From the NCBI GenBank assembly GCA_051747425.1, contig JBNJGD010000005.1:62001-126000 (forward strand): a DNA stretch of 64,000 nucleotides. Reading direction: 5' to 3'. Under the pieces are notes generated by a model. The model was given only the letters and a program-made list of their open reading frames with translations, did not search any database and was not told the origin of the DNA. This DNA comes from HTCC5015 sp051747425 (lineage in GTDB: Bacteria; Pseudomonadota; Gammaproteobacteria; HTCC5015). The position numbers were made by a program, and so were the translations under genes. Below are positions 1-7,876 of this stretch, in pieces. Each line of letters starts with the position of its first letter. Positions within the stretch are counted from its first letter, which is position 1.

Positions 1-1880
1 ATGGGGGCCCAGTTCTTGTAAATGAGGTAGGCGGCGCCTGCCAGTACAGCGATGAGCAGAAAAATGGGGTTTGTCAGCGCCAGACGACCAATCCAAAGCA
101 GCGATTTGCCAACGAAAAGCATGACTTTGCCGAGCCCGCTCATTACACCAGTGAGCAGCTTGGCAATTCCCCCCAAGGCACCACCAGAGAGCACCATTCT
201 GTGCAGGGCAAATTTCACCAAGCCCAACGGGATCAGGGCTGAAGTAATGGCAAATATGATGCTGGAAATACCGGTGATGCCGCCCAGAATGAGCGCGATG
301 GCGCCGCCAACCCACTTGACCGTGTTGGCGTTTTCAGACAGGAAATCGTTCAGGATGCGGAGGCCGGCCGTCAGCTTTTGTGTGAACCCGCGCGTGAGTG
401 GCTTCATCGCGTCGCTAATGGTGAGTTTTACCGATTCCCAGGCGCTGGCCAGGGCCTTGATGTCGCCAGACTGGTTGTCCTTCATGACATCAAACATTCG
501 CTGGCTTTCGCCCTTGGCCTCTCTCAGCTGCTCGATGAGGCTGGCCAGCGCACCAGAGCCCTGCTGCTGCAGCAGCTCTGCCATGCCTGAGCCGGCGCGA
601 GCGCCAAAAATCTCTTTGAGGTAGGCGGCACGCTCGACATTGCCCATTTTCTGGGTGGCTTTGTCGACATCTTCGAGGATCTCGGTGATGCCGCGCATAT
701 TGCCGTCGTCATCTGATATTTCGAGTTTGAGATCCTCGATAGCCGCTTTGGCTTTCTTGGAAGGGGCTGACAAGCGGTTGAGCATGGCCCGGAGCGTGGT
801 GCCCGCCATACTTCCCTGAATACCGATGTTGCCCAGCAGGCCGGCGAGCGCGGCACCCTGCTCGATGGAGACATTGAGGCCTTCGGCCTGGCCCAGGTAT
901 TTCATGGTTTCGCCGAGCATTTCGAGGTCGACATTGGCCCGGGCGGCCGTGCCCGACAGGACATCGGCAACGCGCTTCATGTTGCCTTCGATTTCCGGAT
1001 CCAGCTTGAAGGCGCCGGCGATGTTGGAACTGATGTCGGCCGCTTGGTCCAGCTCCATGTTATTGGCCAGGGCCAAATTGAGGACATCCTGCATGGAGGA
1101 GCCAATGGCCTCCGGCGTTAAACCGGCCCGGGCCAAAAATATTTGCCCTGCCACGACTTCGCTGGCGCTGAACTGGGTGCTGGCCCCTAAATCGCGCGAC
1201 TGCTGTTTGAGGCTGGCCATCTCCTGGCTTTCTTTTTGGAGCCGGGCCACGGCCTGCAGCTCTGAGACCATCGCGCCGTAGTCCACACCGGCGCCCAGCA
1301 GGCCGGCGCCGCGGCGAAGCATGGCGGCCGAGCCATAGGCGTATGCGGCCGCACCGGTAGCCACCGCGCTGCGGTGGCGCATTTGTTTGCCGTGCCTTTC
1401 GTCGAGTTCGGAGATCTTCCGTTTGCGCTGGTGCAGCTTCGCGAGCTTTTGATCTTGTTTCTCGAGGTCCCGGTTCAATTTTTTAATCGATTGGGAGTAA
1501 TTCCTGGTGCTGAAGCCGGCCTCTTTGAGACCCTTGCTGGTTTTGGCCATCTTGGTGTTGTGGCGCCCCAGTGTTTCTTCCATGCGCTTTACATTGCGCC
1601 TGGCAGCCTCGTACTCGCCCCGAAATTTTTTGGTGACCTTCCCGCCCCGGTTCATTTCCTGCTGCATGCGGCGAAGGCGTTCGCGCGCTGTATCGAGGCT
1701 TTGGCGGGTTTCTTTGACGGCGTCTGATTGCCTCTCCCAGTCACGGGTGAGATTTTTGATCTTGCGCAGCTTCTTGACGCGATCGCTGGTCTGGCCGAAC
1801 TCTTTGTTCAGGCCCTTGAGAGATTTCTGAACCTGCTTGAGGTTTTCCTGGACCTTGAGCGTGAGGGTGAGGCTAGACAT
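1..1880 (-). CDS. T: Phage tail tape measure protein, gpT-like (partial, runs off the left edge)
   Basis: Translating the minus strand from the ATG at 1880 gives an open frame of 626 codons that reaches the window edge. It starts MSSLTLTLKVQEN, followed by a long charged coiled-coil region (about residues 10-160, rich in K, R, E and Q). A TP901-type core follows, with the segments SELQAVARLQKESQEM and LGASTQFSASEV, and then hydrophobic helices (about residues 500-625). It would set tail length and pass through the tail tube at injection. It follows E/E' as in P2, but a small membrane ORF lies in between. The start has only a weak purine-rich stretch upstream, so the exact start is tentative. 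The C-terminal end is missing. Confidence 0.93.
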   Translation of the reverse strand, partial: MSSLTLTLKVQENLKQVQKSLKGLNKEFGQTSDRVKKLRKIKNLTRDWERQSDAVKETRQSLDTARERLRRMQQEMNRGGKVTKKFRGEYEAARRNVKRMEETLGRHNTKMAKTSKGLKEAGFSTRNYSQSIKKLNRDLEKQDQKLAKLHQRKRKISELDERHGKQMRHRSAVATGAAAYAYGSAAMLRRGAGLLGAGVDYGAMVSELQAVARLQKESQEMASLKQQSRDLGASTQFSASEVVAGQIFLARAGLTPEAIGSSMQDVLNLALANNMELDQAADISSNIAGAFKLDPEIEGNMKRVADVLSGTAARANVDLEMLGETMKYLGQAEGLNVSIEQGAALAGLLGNIGIQGSMAGTTLRAMLNRLSAPSKKAKAAIEDLKLEISDDDGNMRGITEILEDVDKATQKMGNVERAAYLKEIFGARAGSGMAELLQQQGSGALASLIEQLREAKGESQRMFDVMKDNQSGDIKALASAWESVKLTISDAMKPLTRGFTQKLTAGLRILNDFLSENANTVKWVGGAIALILGGITGISSIIFAITSALIPLGLVKFALHRMVLSGGALGGIAKLLTGVMSGLGKVMLFVGKSLLWIGRLALTNPIFLLIAVLAGAAYLIYKNWAP

Positions 1881-1904
1881 GGCCAGCCCCCAGGCGTGAC
1901 CAGG

Positions 1905-2165
1905 TTAGGAGACTTCCCCAATGAAGAGACGGTCGAGCAAGTAGAGGAAGGGCAGCAGCACAATGCTGCCCCCAGCCACCAAGAGCAGCCCGCCAAAGAA
2001 GGCGACCACTACCATGAAGAGGGTGGCGACTGGATTGGTGAAGAGGCCATAGATGGCAGCGCCGAGAGCGGCAAGAATGCACAGGCCCAGTACAACGCCG
2101 ATCGCCTCGCCGATGGAGAGGGCGAGGCGATCGAGAGCGCTGTCGGCTGTGATTTGCTCGTTCAT
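1905..2165 (-). CDS. Small two-helix membrane protein between E' and T (unknown function)
   Basis: An 86-residue protein with two strongly hydrophobic segments: about residues 20-43 (IGVVLGLCILAALGAAIYGL) and 48-75 (ATLFMVVVAFFGGLLLVAGG). It has an acidic N-terminus (MNEQITADSALDRL) and a short charged tail. It starts 20 nt after the E' stop and ends 24 nt before the T start, so it is probably co-transcribed with the tail genes. P2 has no gene at this place. I do not recognise a family. A phage-encoded membrane protein involved in superinfection exclusion or injection is possible, but nothing in the sequence proves it. Confidence 0.7.
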   Translation of the reverse strand: MNEQITADSALDRLALSIGEAIGVVLGLCILAALGAAIYGLFTNPVATLFMVVVAFFGGLLLVAGGSIVLLPFLYLLDRLFIGEVS

Positions 2166-2185
2166 GGGCTTGAGTATAGACCATG

Positions 2186-2302
2186 CTATTTGTCTTCTCC
2201 ACTGCGCTTACGGGCTTGTTCGCGCCAATCCAGCAGGTCTGAGAGCCCCATGGAGGCCATTTGATCCGGCCCCCAGTGGAAGATGACGGCGATGTCGGCC
2301 AT
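2186..2302 (-). CDS. E': gpE'-like (P2 GpE family) tail assembly chaperone extension, made by -1 frameshift from E
   Basis: A 38-codon open frame starting MADIAVIFHWGPDQM and ending LDWREQARKRSGEDK. This matches the P2 GpE family pattern (a start of the MADIA.VFHW type and a C-terminal L..WR). Its frame is reached from E by a -1 slip at the TTTTTTA heptamer at 2353-2359. After the slip the reading frame is open through AEIGERRVIPQSADDA into this segment. The expected product is therefore a fused E-E' protein ending at 2186, as in P2 and like lambda G/GT. Independent initiation at the ATG at 2302 is also possible. Confidence 0.88.
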   Translation of the reverse strand: MADIAVIFHWGPDQMASMGLSDLLDWREQARKRSGEDK

Positions 2303-2325
2303 GGCGTCATCGGCGCTTTGGGGTA

Positions 2326-2613
2326 TTACCCTTCTTTCGCCGATTTCGGCACTAAAAAACCGGCCAACTCCGTGCCTAGCTGGGTGAGATCGGCGGGCTC
2401 CATTTGGCGCACCTCGGCTTCAGTCAGCACGGGGCTGCTGACCCGGGGCGCCAATTTGATGATGGCGTTCACATCCAGCTGCATGATGTCCATGAGATTG
2501 AGGCCACGCAGCTCGCCACTTTGGGGCTTGCGAATTGTGACTTCGGTGACATCGCCACCATCACGCTTGATAGGGACATCCAGCTGGATGGTATTTGGTT
2601 TGGGCTTTGACAT
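2326..2613 (-). CDS. E: Tail assembly chaperone gpE-like
   Basis: A 95-residue protein, MSKPKPNTIQLDVPIKRDGG at the start and LGTELAGFLVPKSAKEG at the end. Size and position (after FII, before E' and T) match P2 gpE, the short form of the tail assembly chaperone that coats the tape measure protein during tube assembly. The last codons contain the slippery heptamer that redirects some ribosomes into the E' frame. A terminator-like hairpin lies between FII and this gene, so E/T expression may depend on readthrough. Confidence 0.9.
   Translation of the reverse strand: MSKPKPNTIQLDVPIKRDGGDVTEVTIRKPQSGELRGLNLMDIMQLDVNAIIKLAPRVSSPVLTEAEVRQMEPADLTQLGTELAGFLVPKSAKEG
2353..2359 (-). promoter_or_regulatory. 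Programmed -1 frameshift site (TTTTTTA)
   Basis: On the minus strand the E codons GGT TTT TTA contain the heptamer T TTT TTA, a canonical X XXY YYZ slip site. A -1 slip puts the ribosome in the E' frame, which stays open to 2186. P2 uses a closely similar T-rich heptamer in the same gene pair. Confidence 0.85.
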
Positions 2614-2637
2614 GGCTTTCTCCTCGATGCTTGGAAT

Positions 2638-2670
2638 AAAAAGGCGCCAGCGGGCTTGAGGTGCTGGCGC
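2638..2670 (-). terminator. Rho-independent terminator/attenuator between FII and E
   Basis: On the minus strand GCGCCAGC and GCTGGCGC form a perfect 8-bp stem with an 11-nt loop, followed by five T. It would reduce transcription from the sheath/tube genes into E, E' and T. Confidence 0.8.
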
Positions 2671-2688
2671 AATCTCGGGCTACTGCTA

Positions 2689-3198
2689 TTAGAGGCCGAG
2701 GGCTTGGCGTTGCTCTACCAGGCGGTCAACACCATTGACCTTGAAGACATACCCCGGGAGGTCGATTTCGATCTTGGTGGTGCCGGCGACGGTGAGTTTG
2801 TAGTAAGAGCAGCTGGTCATGACCTTGACCTGGTTGTTATCGCCGCTTTTGGCGGTGCCCATATCAATCTCACGGTGACGGCCACGGACGACGATTTCGA
2901 CCGGTACCGTCTCGGCGGTTTCGTCGCTCACATAGGCCCCGGCGAAGCGGAGCATGTTGTCGTCCAGCTTGAGGCTGCCATAACCGTCGAACACTTCAGG
3001 TATCAGGCCGCCCGAGGTCCACTCGAACTCGATTTTTTCTTGTCCCATGTCGATGTCGACGGGGCCGTCCATCCCTGCACCGGTGTACTCCTCTGTTTTG
3101 CGAGAGAGCTTGGGCAGGACAACCTCTTCAATCTGGCCTTGCCAGTTATCGCCATCACCGAAAAGGTTGAAGTTGCGCAGTTTTTTGGGCAGTGACAT
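2689..3198 (-). CDS. FII: Major tail tube protein gpFII-like
   Basis: 169 residues, close to the 172 of P2 FII. The start MSLPKKLRNFNLFGDGDNWQ and the later IEFEWTSGGLIPEVFDGYGS are typical of the P2 tail tube family. The product polymerises into the inner tube inside the contractile sheath. It follows FI by 32 nt with a GGA-containing ribosome site, and is followed by a terminator-like hairpin, which fits a need for high expression of FI and FII. Confidence 0.95.
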   Translation of the reverse strand: MSLPKKLRNFNLFGDGDNWQGQIEEVVLPKLSRKTEEYTGAGMDGPVDIDMGQEKIEFEWTSGGLIPEVFDGYGSLKLDDNMLRFAGAYVSDETAETVPVEIVVRGRHREIDMGTAKSGDNNQVKVMTSCSYYKLTVAGTTKIEIDLPGYVFKVNGVDRLVEQRQALGL

Positions 3199-3230
3199 TT
3201 CGTGATCCTGTGTTGCTGTTAATGGTCAGC

Positions 3231-4742
3231 TTAGGCGGCGACGCGCGATGCGAAGTCGACCAGGTAGCTGTCGGTGATGCGCTGACGCAGTGTGAGATTC
3301 TCAAGCGGCGGCACGGGCGTGTAGTCGTAGTCGATATACAACAAGCCCGCCTTGAGGGTTTCCTCGGTGTTGGCCTCCTCGTCGAGCCATGCCTGGGCGT
3401 CGACAATGTAGCCGGCATTTTTCAGCTCGCGGAATTTGGCATTGATGCCCTCGAGGATGTCCTTGGCGAGACTGGGGTGCAGGGGCTTGTCGACAGCCCA
3501 GAAGTGCGCCTCGGCGATGGTGTCGGCCAGGATTTGCGCCGTGCGGGTGTAGTTCTCGAAGGCGAACAGCGGGTCGGCGCTGCAAGTGCGAGAGCCCCAG
3601 AAGCGGAAGCCGTCACGGTTGACCAGCGTGGTGACATCCGCTGCGTTCAGGTAGCCGGCGTCGGTGTCCGGATCCTGCAGGTCGAAGAAGATGTCTTTGC
3701 TGATGCCCGTGACGCCGTTTACTGGCGCATTGGAGAGCGTTTTGTGCCAGCCGACCGTTTGGTCAAGCTTGGCGCGCAGCCCCATGGCCCGGCCAATGGT
3801 TGAGGCCGCGACGGTGGTTTTGGTATTGACATCGAAACCGGTGAAATCGGGGAAGATGACCATCAACTCGCGGGCGCCGAAATTATCCCGGTAGGCGGCG
3901 GCGTCTTCCTTGGTGGCAGAGTCGAAGCAGGAGGCATAGGCAAAGGCGCGCAGCTTCTGGGCGATGGCTACCAGCTCGGTGGCAACATTTTGAGTGTCGA
4001 GGCCCGGGGTGCCCAGGATTCGGGGCTTGATGCCGGTGCGTTGCTCGGCCGCCAACAGAGCTTTGAGGCCTGTTTTTTTGCCTTGGGGTGTGACGCTGCC
4101 GATGGTGTTGGCATCTTGCGCGGCTTCATCCGCGCCCTCTTCTACGCGCACAACGATGGTGGGGGCCTTGGCCTGGTCGGCGATGGCATCCAGCGCGGCA
4201 TAGAGCGTGCCGCCGGCGCCGGCTTGGCCCATGGCCGTCAGGATGTCAGTCACCAACACGGGAGTATTGAGGGGGAATGCCTCGTTCTCGCCGCCTGAAA
4301 GCGTGGCCTCGGGGGCCGCTTCAACCAGGCCCGTGCCGTCTTCGCCGGCCGGATAATCGGCCACCACCAGGGCACTGGCCGCCTGGTCAGCGTTGATGGC
4401 GGTCACGATGTCGTCGGCCAGGGTAATGATGTCGCCGGCGGCGTCGGTGGCCAAGGAGACGGTGATGTCGGTGCCCTCGACAGAGACCGACAGCGCCTGT
4501 TCAACATCTTGCGGGTCGACATGCTCAACCGTGATGAGGTTGCCCGGCTCACCTACCGTGGCGGCAGTATAGAGCACACCGCTGTCGGCGCTGGTTGATT
4601 CAACAGTGAGCGCAGCTTTGACGCCCGGGAATGCGTTTGGCGCGGTAGCGACCAACCCAATGACCGCAGTGGCGACTGTACGAATAGGACGAGTGCCTTC
4701 GTTGATTTCAACGACTCGAACACCGTGGTGATATTGGCTCAT
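3231..4742 (-). CDS. FI: Contractile tail sheath protein gpFI-like, with an inserted domain
   Basis: 503 residues against about 396 in P2. The N-terminus (MSQYHHGVRVVEINEGTRPI, then TVATAVIGLVATAPNAFPG) and the C-terminal half (FRFWGSRTCSADPLFAFENY and LTLRQRITDSYLVDFASRV) are clear sheath signatures. The extra length is a block at about residues 45-150 with alternating beta-type segments and a repeated-looking pattern (LSVSVEGTDITVSLATD, then DDIVTAINADQAASALVVAD), probably a surface-exposed inserted domain. AGGAG precedes the start. It is the first gene of the FI-FII-E-T unit, with a late-promoter box about 90 nt upstream. Confidence 0.95.
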   Translation of the reverse strand: MSQYHHGVRVVEINEGTRPIRTVATAVIGLVATAPNAFPGVKAALTVESTSADSGVLYTAATVGEPGNLITVEHVDPQDVEQALSVSVEGTDITVSLATDAAGDIITLADDIVTAINADQAASALVVADYPAGEDGTGLVEAAPEATLSGGENEAFPLNTPVLVTDILTAMGQAGAGGTLYAALDAIADQAKAPTIVVRVEEGADEAAQDANTIGSVTPQGKKTGLKALLAAEQRTGIKPRILGTPGLDTQNVATELVAIAQKLRAFAYASCFDSATKEDAAAYRDNFGARELMVIFPDFTGFDVNTKTTVAASTIGRAMGLRAKLDQTVGWHKTLSNAPVNGVTGISKDIFFDLQDPDTDAGYLNAADVTTLVNRDGFRFWGSRTCSADPLFAFENYTRTAQILADTIAEAHFWAVDKPLHPSLAKDILEGINAKFRELKNAGYIVDAQAWLDEEANTEETLKAGLLYIDYDYTPVPPLENLTLRQRITDSYLVDFASRVAA

Positions 4743-4819
4743 GGCGGCTCCTGTTGGTTGGCCTTGTTTCGTTGTGGCCTTCAGTGTTGCTGGTGCTTAA
4801 ATGCGATAAAAGCGGCTCA

Positions 4820-4843
4820 GGTTGTAGTTGCCCTATTTACAGC
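4820..4843 (-). promoter_or_regulatory. Late-promoter activator box upstream of FI (Ogr-type site, copy 1)
   Basis: GGTTGTAGTTGCCCTATTTA followed by CAGC. The TGTA...TACA-type dyad with 13 nt between TGT and ACA also occurs at 12,101 and 18,061, each time upstream of a late operon. The centre is about 90 nt before the FI start codon. P2-family late promoters are activated by zinc-finger Ogr/Delta proteins at TGT...ACA dyads near -55. Confidence 0.75.
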
Positions 4844-6288
4844 TAATAAGCGCGAATGATGGGCATGACGACTTTGTTGCGCGGCCGTGTTTCATCGCCC
4901 CCGGTTTCTTCGATCACCACTTGGTGGTTGTGCAATCCATTGGGGTTAATAGCCAGGCTGTGACGGTGAACGCCGTCGGTGCTGGTGTAGTAGAGGTAGT
5001 TATCCCAATCGGAATCACCAGAACCGCGGTTGCCACCACTGCCCGTGGCTCCATATGGCGCGTGAGACTTGACGCTCTCGCCCCAGCCGCTTTTGTGTTT
5101 GTGGCTGCCCCCATAGCTGGTTTCGCCCGAGTGGGAGTGAGAGCCATTTAATCCGGTTTGGGCATCGTGGCCGTGAGCCTTGATTTGGTCGTCCTCGGCA
5201 TCGCCGACATTGCGGGTGTCGCTACAGCCGCGGCGGAAATCATCGCGCAGATCCGGGATATTAAATGTGGATGAGCCGTCACCAGCGCCCCAGACGGTGC
5301 CAATGGCCGAGAAAAGTGCCGGGTATTCAGTACGAGAGACCTCGGCGCCATCGCAGAAAAGCCAGCCGCCGGGGGGATTGGTGCCCGCGTAATCCTCAAT
5401 GCGGCCTGCAGGGTCTGACAGGTGCAATCTCTCCAGCAGCTGCTGAATGCTGGGGTGGCCGCCAACAGGCGGATCCATGCCAATTTGGGGCGCCTTGATT
5501 TGGCTGTTTGGCTCGTTCTGGACAGCCAGAAACTCTTCGCCGCCGGCGGCCGGATCCGTCAATGTGATCTGGGTAGGCGAGTTGACCGTGTAGGCCGGCG
5601 GATACATTCGATTGCCATCGATGTAATAAGCGGCACCCACCGTGGTGACCGTGGCCAAGTTGATAACGGTTTGAGAGGCGGCGAGCGACTGCTCTTCTGT
5701 GATGGCGTCCACCACCACATTGGCCTCAGTGGGGTCTTGCCACTCGTAATCCTTCTGGCCATTGCCGGTTTTGACCACGGTTTGGCCTATGGTGCCACCG
5801 TCGGGCACATGATTGTCTGCGGCGTCTTCCGCTTTCACCCAGGCACGGGTTGCGGCAATGATATTGGGGTCAATGATGAGAGTGACATAGGCTGTGCTCG
5901 CGACTTCGATGGTGGTTTTTACCGCAAGGTCCTGTGCCGTGCCCTCGGATGGCAGCGATTTGTATATCTCCGGATAATTGCCATAGGCAATGAGGTCTCC
6001 GTCAATGTCGACCAGACCGACCTCCCGAATTACCCAACCGCCGTGCTCGGCCGCTACGAGGATTTCCGCCTCGATGTATTCATTGAGGTCATCCAGGCGC
6101 TCGAGCCGGTTGAGTGCTCCCCGGTATACCTCCCGCACCAGCTCCGTTTCGGCGCCGGTGGGGTCAGGCACTGAGCTGCCAGCCCCGTCGCCCAGGACCA
6201 TTTCAGCGAGCTGGAGCTCGGATTCATTTGCGATCGCCGCAGCCACTTTGGCACGGCCGGTTTCAGTCAGTCGGGTGTAAAACGCCAT
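4843..6288 (-). CDS. H: Tail fibre protein gpH-like with tail-collar C-terminus
   Basis: 481 residues. The N-terminus MAFYTRLTETGRAKVAAAIA and the following 150 residues fit the phage tail-collar fibre N-terminal domain (DUF3751 type) that attaches P2-type fibres to the baseplate. The C-terminal third is a tail-collar domain (GGWLFCDGAEVSRTEYPALF and STFNIPDLRDDFRRG). It is followed by a glycine-rich tip with H-x-H motifs (HGH, HSH, HKH, HRH, HNH) like those that bind iron in trimeric fibre needles. In P2, H directly follows I; here four extra genes intervene. No separate gpG-type fibre chaperone was recognised. Confidence 0.88.
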   Translation of the reverse strand: MAFYTRLTETGRAKVAAAIANESELQLAEMVLGDGAGSSVPDPTGAETELVREVYRGALNRLERLDDLNEYIEAEILVAAEHGGWVIREVGLVDIDGDLIAYGNYPEIYKSLPSEGTAQDLAVKTTIEVASTAYVTLIIDPNIIAATRAWVKAEDAADNHVPDGGTIGQTVVKTGNGQKDYEWQDPTEANVVVDAITEEQSLAASQTVINLATVTTVGAAYYIDGNRMYPPAYTVNSPTQITLTDPAAGGEEFLAVQNEPNSQIKAPQIGMDPPVGGHPSIQQLLERLHLSDPAGRIEDYAGTNPPGGWLFCDGAEVSRTEYPALFSAIGTVWGAGDGSSTFNIPDLRDDFRRGCSDTRNVGDAEDDQIKAHGHDAQTGLNGSHSHSGETSYGGSHKHKSGWGESVKSHAPYGATGSGGNRGSGDSDWDNYLYYTSTDGVHRHSLAINPNGLHNHQVVIEETGGDETRPRNKVVMPIIRAY

Positions 6289-6299
6289 ATTAGGCCTAC

Positions 6300-6596
6300 C
6301 TATTCAGTTTCATTGATGGGCACCAAATCACCCACGACGCTTTCAAGGTCTACATTCCGGTGCAGCTCGACACCCTCTGGAAGCGTCGCCGCTTCAGCCT
6401 GGTCGGCAATGTAGGGGCGAACGGCGATCTGCCGGATATAGAAATCTGGCGGGGCTTGCCCTGTGGTGCTGTAGCCACCACTGTTGAATGTCTTGTCGCC
6501 GCCGGTGTCGTAGTCGAACTGAGCAGCCATGGCGTTAGCTTCTGCCTGCTTGTCGGCTGGTACTTTGATTGTCAGAAAGACGCATTTTTTTGACAT
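6300..6596 (-). CDS. Small protein of the fibre region (unknown function)
   Basis: 98 residues starting MSKKCVFLTIKVPADKQAEA, with no signal peptide or membrane helix. It ends 11 nt before the start of H and starts 16 nt after the preceding fibre-like gene, so it is in the same transcription unit. The position between two adhesin-type genes suggests a virion-associated or fibre assembly role, but I do not recognise a family. Confidence 0.6.
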   Translation of the reverse strand: MSKKCVFLTIKVPADKQAEANAMAAQFDYDTGGDKTFNSGGYSTTGQAPPDFYIRQIAVRPYIADQAEAATLPEGVELHRNVDLESVVGDLVPINETE

Positions 6597-6612
6597 CTCA
6601 GGTGCTCCTAAA

Positions 6613-7635
6613 TCAAATATTGGGCAGGCCAGCGTGATTTGCGTGATAGTTGTACCAGTCCGTGTAATCAGACCCCGTTACCTCACCTACTCGCATGCCG
6701 AAAGAATAAGCTCTAGCCGGTCCCTCGCCGCTGCCACCAGTCATTTCCAAGACTTCGCGCACTCCGGAACTGATAGAGGCGATAGCGCCGCCACCAAATG
6801 ATTTGGCACCACCATCAACACGGACGAAACTGTCGCCGGCGGTTGACGACACTCCTATCTCAAAAACATGCACCAGGCCGTCATTAATCTCTGGGGTTGA
6901 GATCGGAGATGACCCACCGATTCGGAATTCCTTTCCGGAAAATTCATAAACAACGACATCACTGCCAAAAAAATTGTTATCAGAACCAAGGCTATTAGCC
7001 CAAACCTCACCAACAAAGATAAGGTGAATGATTCTGGGGTTATTGATTGCAGATGGAATATCCAAGTCAAAGCACCGGGACAACCCACCCAATTCCGCAT
7101 ACAGGCGATTATTTGAATCAAGGCGCAGCAATGGCTTATCTGCACTCGTGCTCTGAAACAACTCATAAGCCGGGATACTGGCATTGTTGCCAGGGACTTT
7201 GCTGGAAAGGCGACCCACAACTCCATTGACGGGATCGTTTTCGTACAGGTCACTGGGCGTTGAGCCCACGCCACTGCTGCTCTCCACAAAACATTGGCCG
7301 TTGAATGAGAAGTCGAAGCCATCGTCGGCGGGCCAATCCATACTGGGCACATCCGCCTCGTTGTCGGCGATCATGTCGAACGCGAAGGGTAGAACGGTGT
7401 AATCGCTGGCATCAGATTCGTTAACTACCTTGATTTCGTAACCCGCACCGTCCGGTATATGATTTGCTGCCGCACCACTCTGAGATGTGTGAAGCTCCAC
7501 TGAAGAGCTGGTAATTCCAGTCGCCAAGTCCTTGGAGTAAACGCCGTTTTGCCAGAGTTCGACCTTCACGGTACGACCAGACAAGTCGCCAATCGACAGA
7601 GTGATGCTGCGGTCATGTATATATTTTCTTGCCAC
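6613..7635 (-). CDS. Putative receptor-binding/fibre protein with N-terminal beta-sandwich and lectin-like C-terminus
   Basis: 340 residues. Residues about 8-90 resemble the KRE9/KNH1-like beta-sandwich pattern (SGRTVKVELWQNGVYSKDLA, then HIPDGAGYEIKVVNESDASDY). Residues about 105-340 are beta-rich and Gly/Ser-rich and resemble a concanavalin/LamG-like fold (RIIHLIFVGEVWANSLG and HVFEIGVSSTAGDSFVRVDG). It has no signal peptide. The location in the tail-fibre block between I and H suggests a host-surface glycan-binding virion protein. This is inference from fold-like patterns only. The gene looks more AT-rich than the core tail genes. Confidence 0.6.
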   Translation of the reverse strand: MARKYIHDRSITLSIGDLSGRTVKVELWQNGVYSKDLATGITSSSVELHTSQSGAAANHIPDGAGYEIKVVNESDASDYTVLPFAFDMIADNEADVPSMDWPADDGFDFSFNGQCFVESSSGVGSTPSDLYENDPVNGVVGRLSSKVPGNNASIPAYELFQSTSADKPLLRLDSNNRLYAELGGLSRCFDLDIPSAINNPRIIHLIFVGEVWANSLGSDNNFFGSDVVVYEFSGKEFRIGGSSPISTPEINDGLVHVFEIGVSSTAGDSFVRVDGGAKSFGGGAIASISSGVREVLEMTGGSGEGPARAYSFGMRVGEVTGSDYTDWYNYHANHAGLPNI

Positions 7636-7645
7636 TTTTTATCTC

Positions 7646-7876
7646 CTATGTGTCATCACCGGCGGCGTGGCTATCGATATAATTGGCGTAGCCATCCAAA
7701 GTGACCCCCGCTCCCCAGCCGTCTGTATTGCTGTCACCTGCGGAGTAGCTGTCGTGATAGCTCGCACCAGATGTTGAAAACCCAAGGTCAAACGGCTTGC
7801 CTCCACTGGCAACGGAAACCAATAAAGCTGCGTGCATATCTAACCCACCCACCAGGTATTTGAGTTGCGCCGCCAC
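7646..7876 (-). CDS. Small Gly/Ser/Asp-rich protein in the fibre region (unknown)
   Basis: 76 residues, MAAQLKYLVGGLDMHAALLV followed by a Ser/Gly/Asp/Tyr-rich half (STSGASYHDSYSAGDSNTDG). The start overlaps the 3' end of the preceding 493-residue gene by 37 nt in another frame, and it ends 10 nt before the next gene. The tight packing supports it as a real gene, perhaps a small baseplate or fibre accessory protein, but there is no recognisable family. Confidence 0.5.
   Translation of the reverse strand: MAAQLKYLVGGLDMHAALLVSVASGGKPFDLGFSTSGASYHDSYSAGDSNTDGWGAGVTLDGYANYIDSHAAGDDT

Noticed and set aside
52..2264. Several plus-strand ORFs of 100-190 codons over the tape measure region
   Set aside because: They are shadows of the leftward tape measure gene, which is open for 626 codons and has clear family features.
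1873..2310. A 145-codon minus-strand frame overlapping E' and the membrane ORF
   Set aside because: It runs in a different frame over the E' segment with clear GpE features and over the two-helix ORF. Its composition looks like a shadow.
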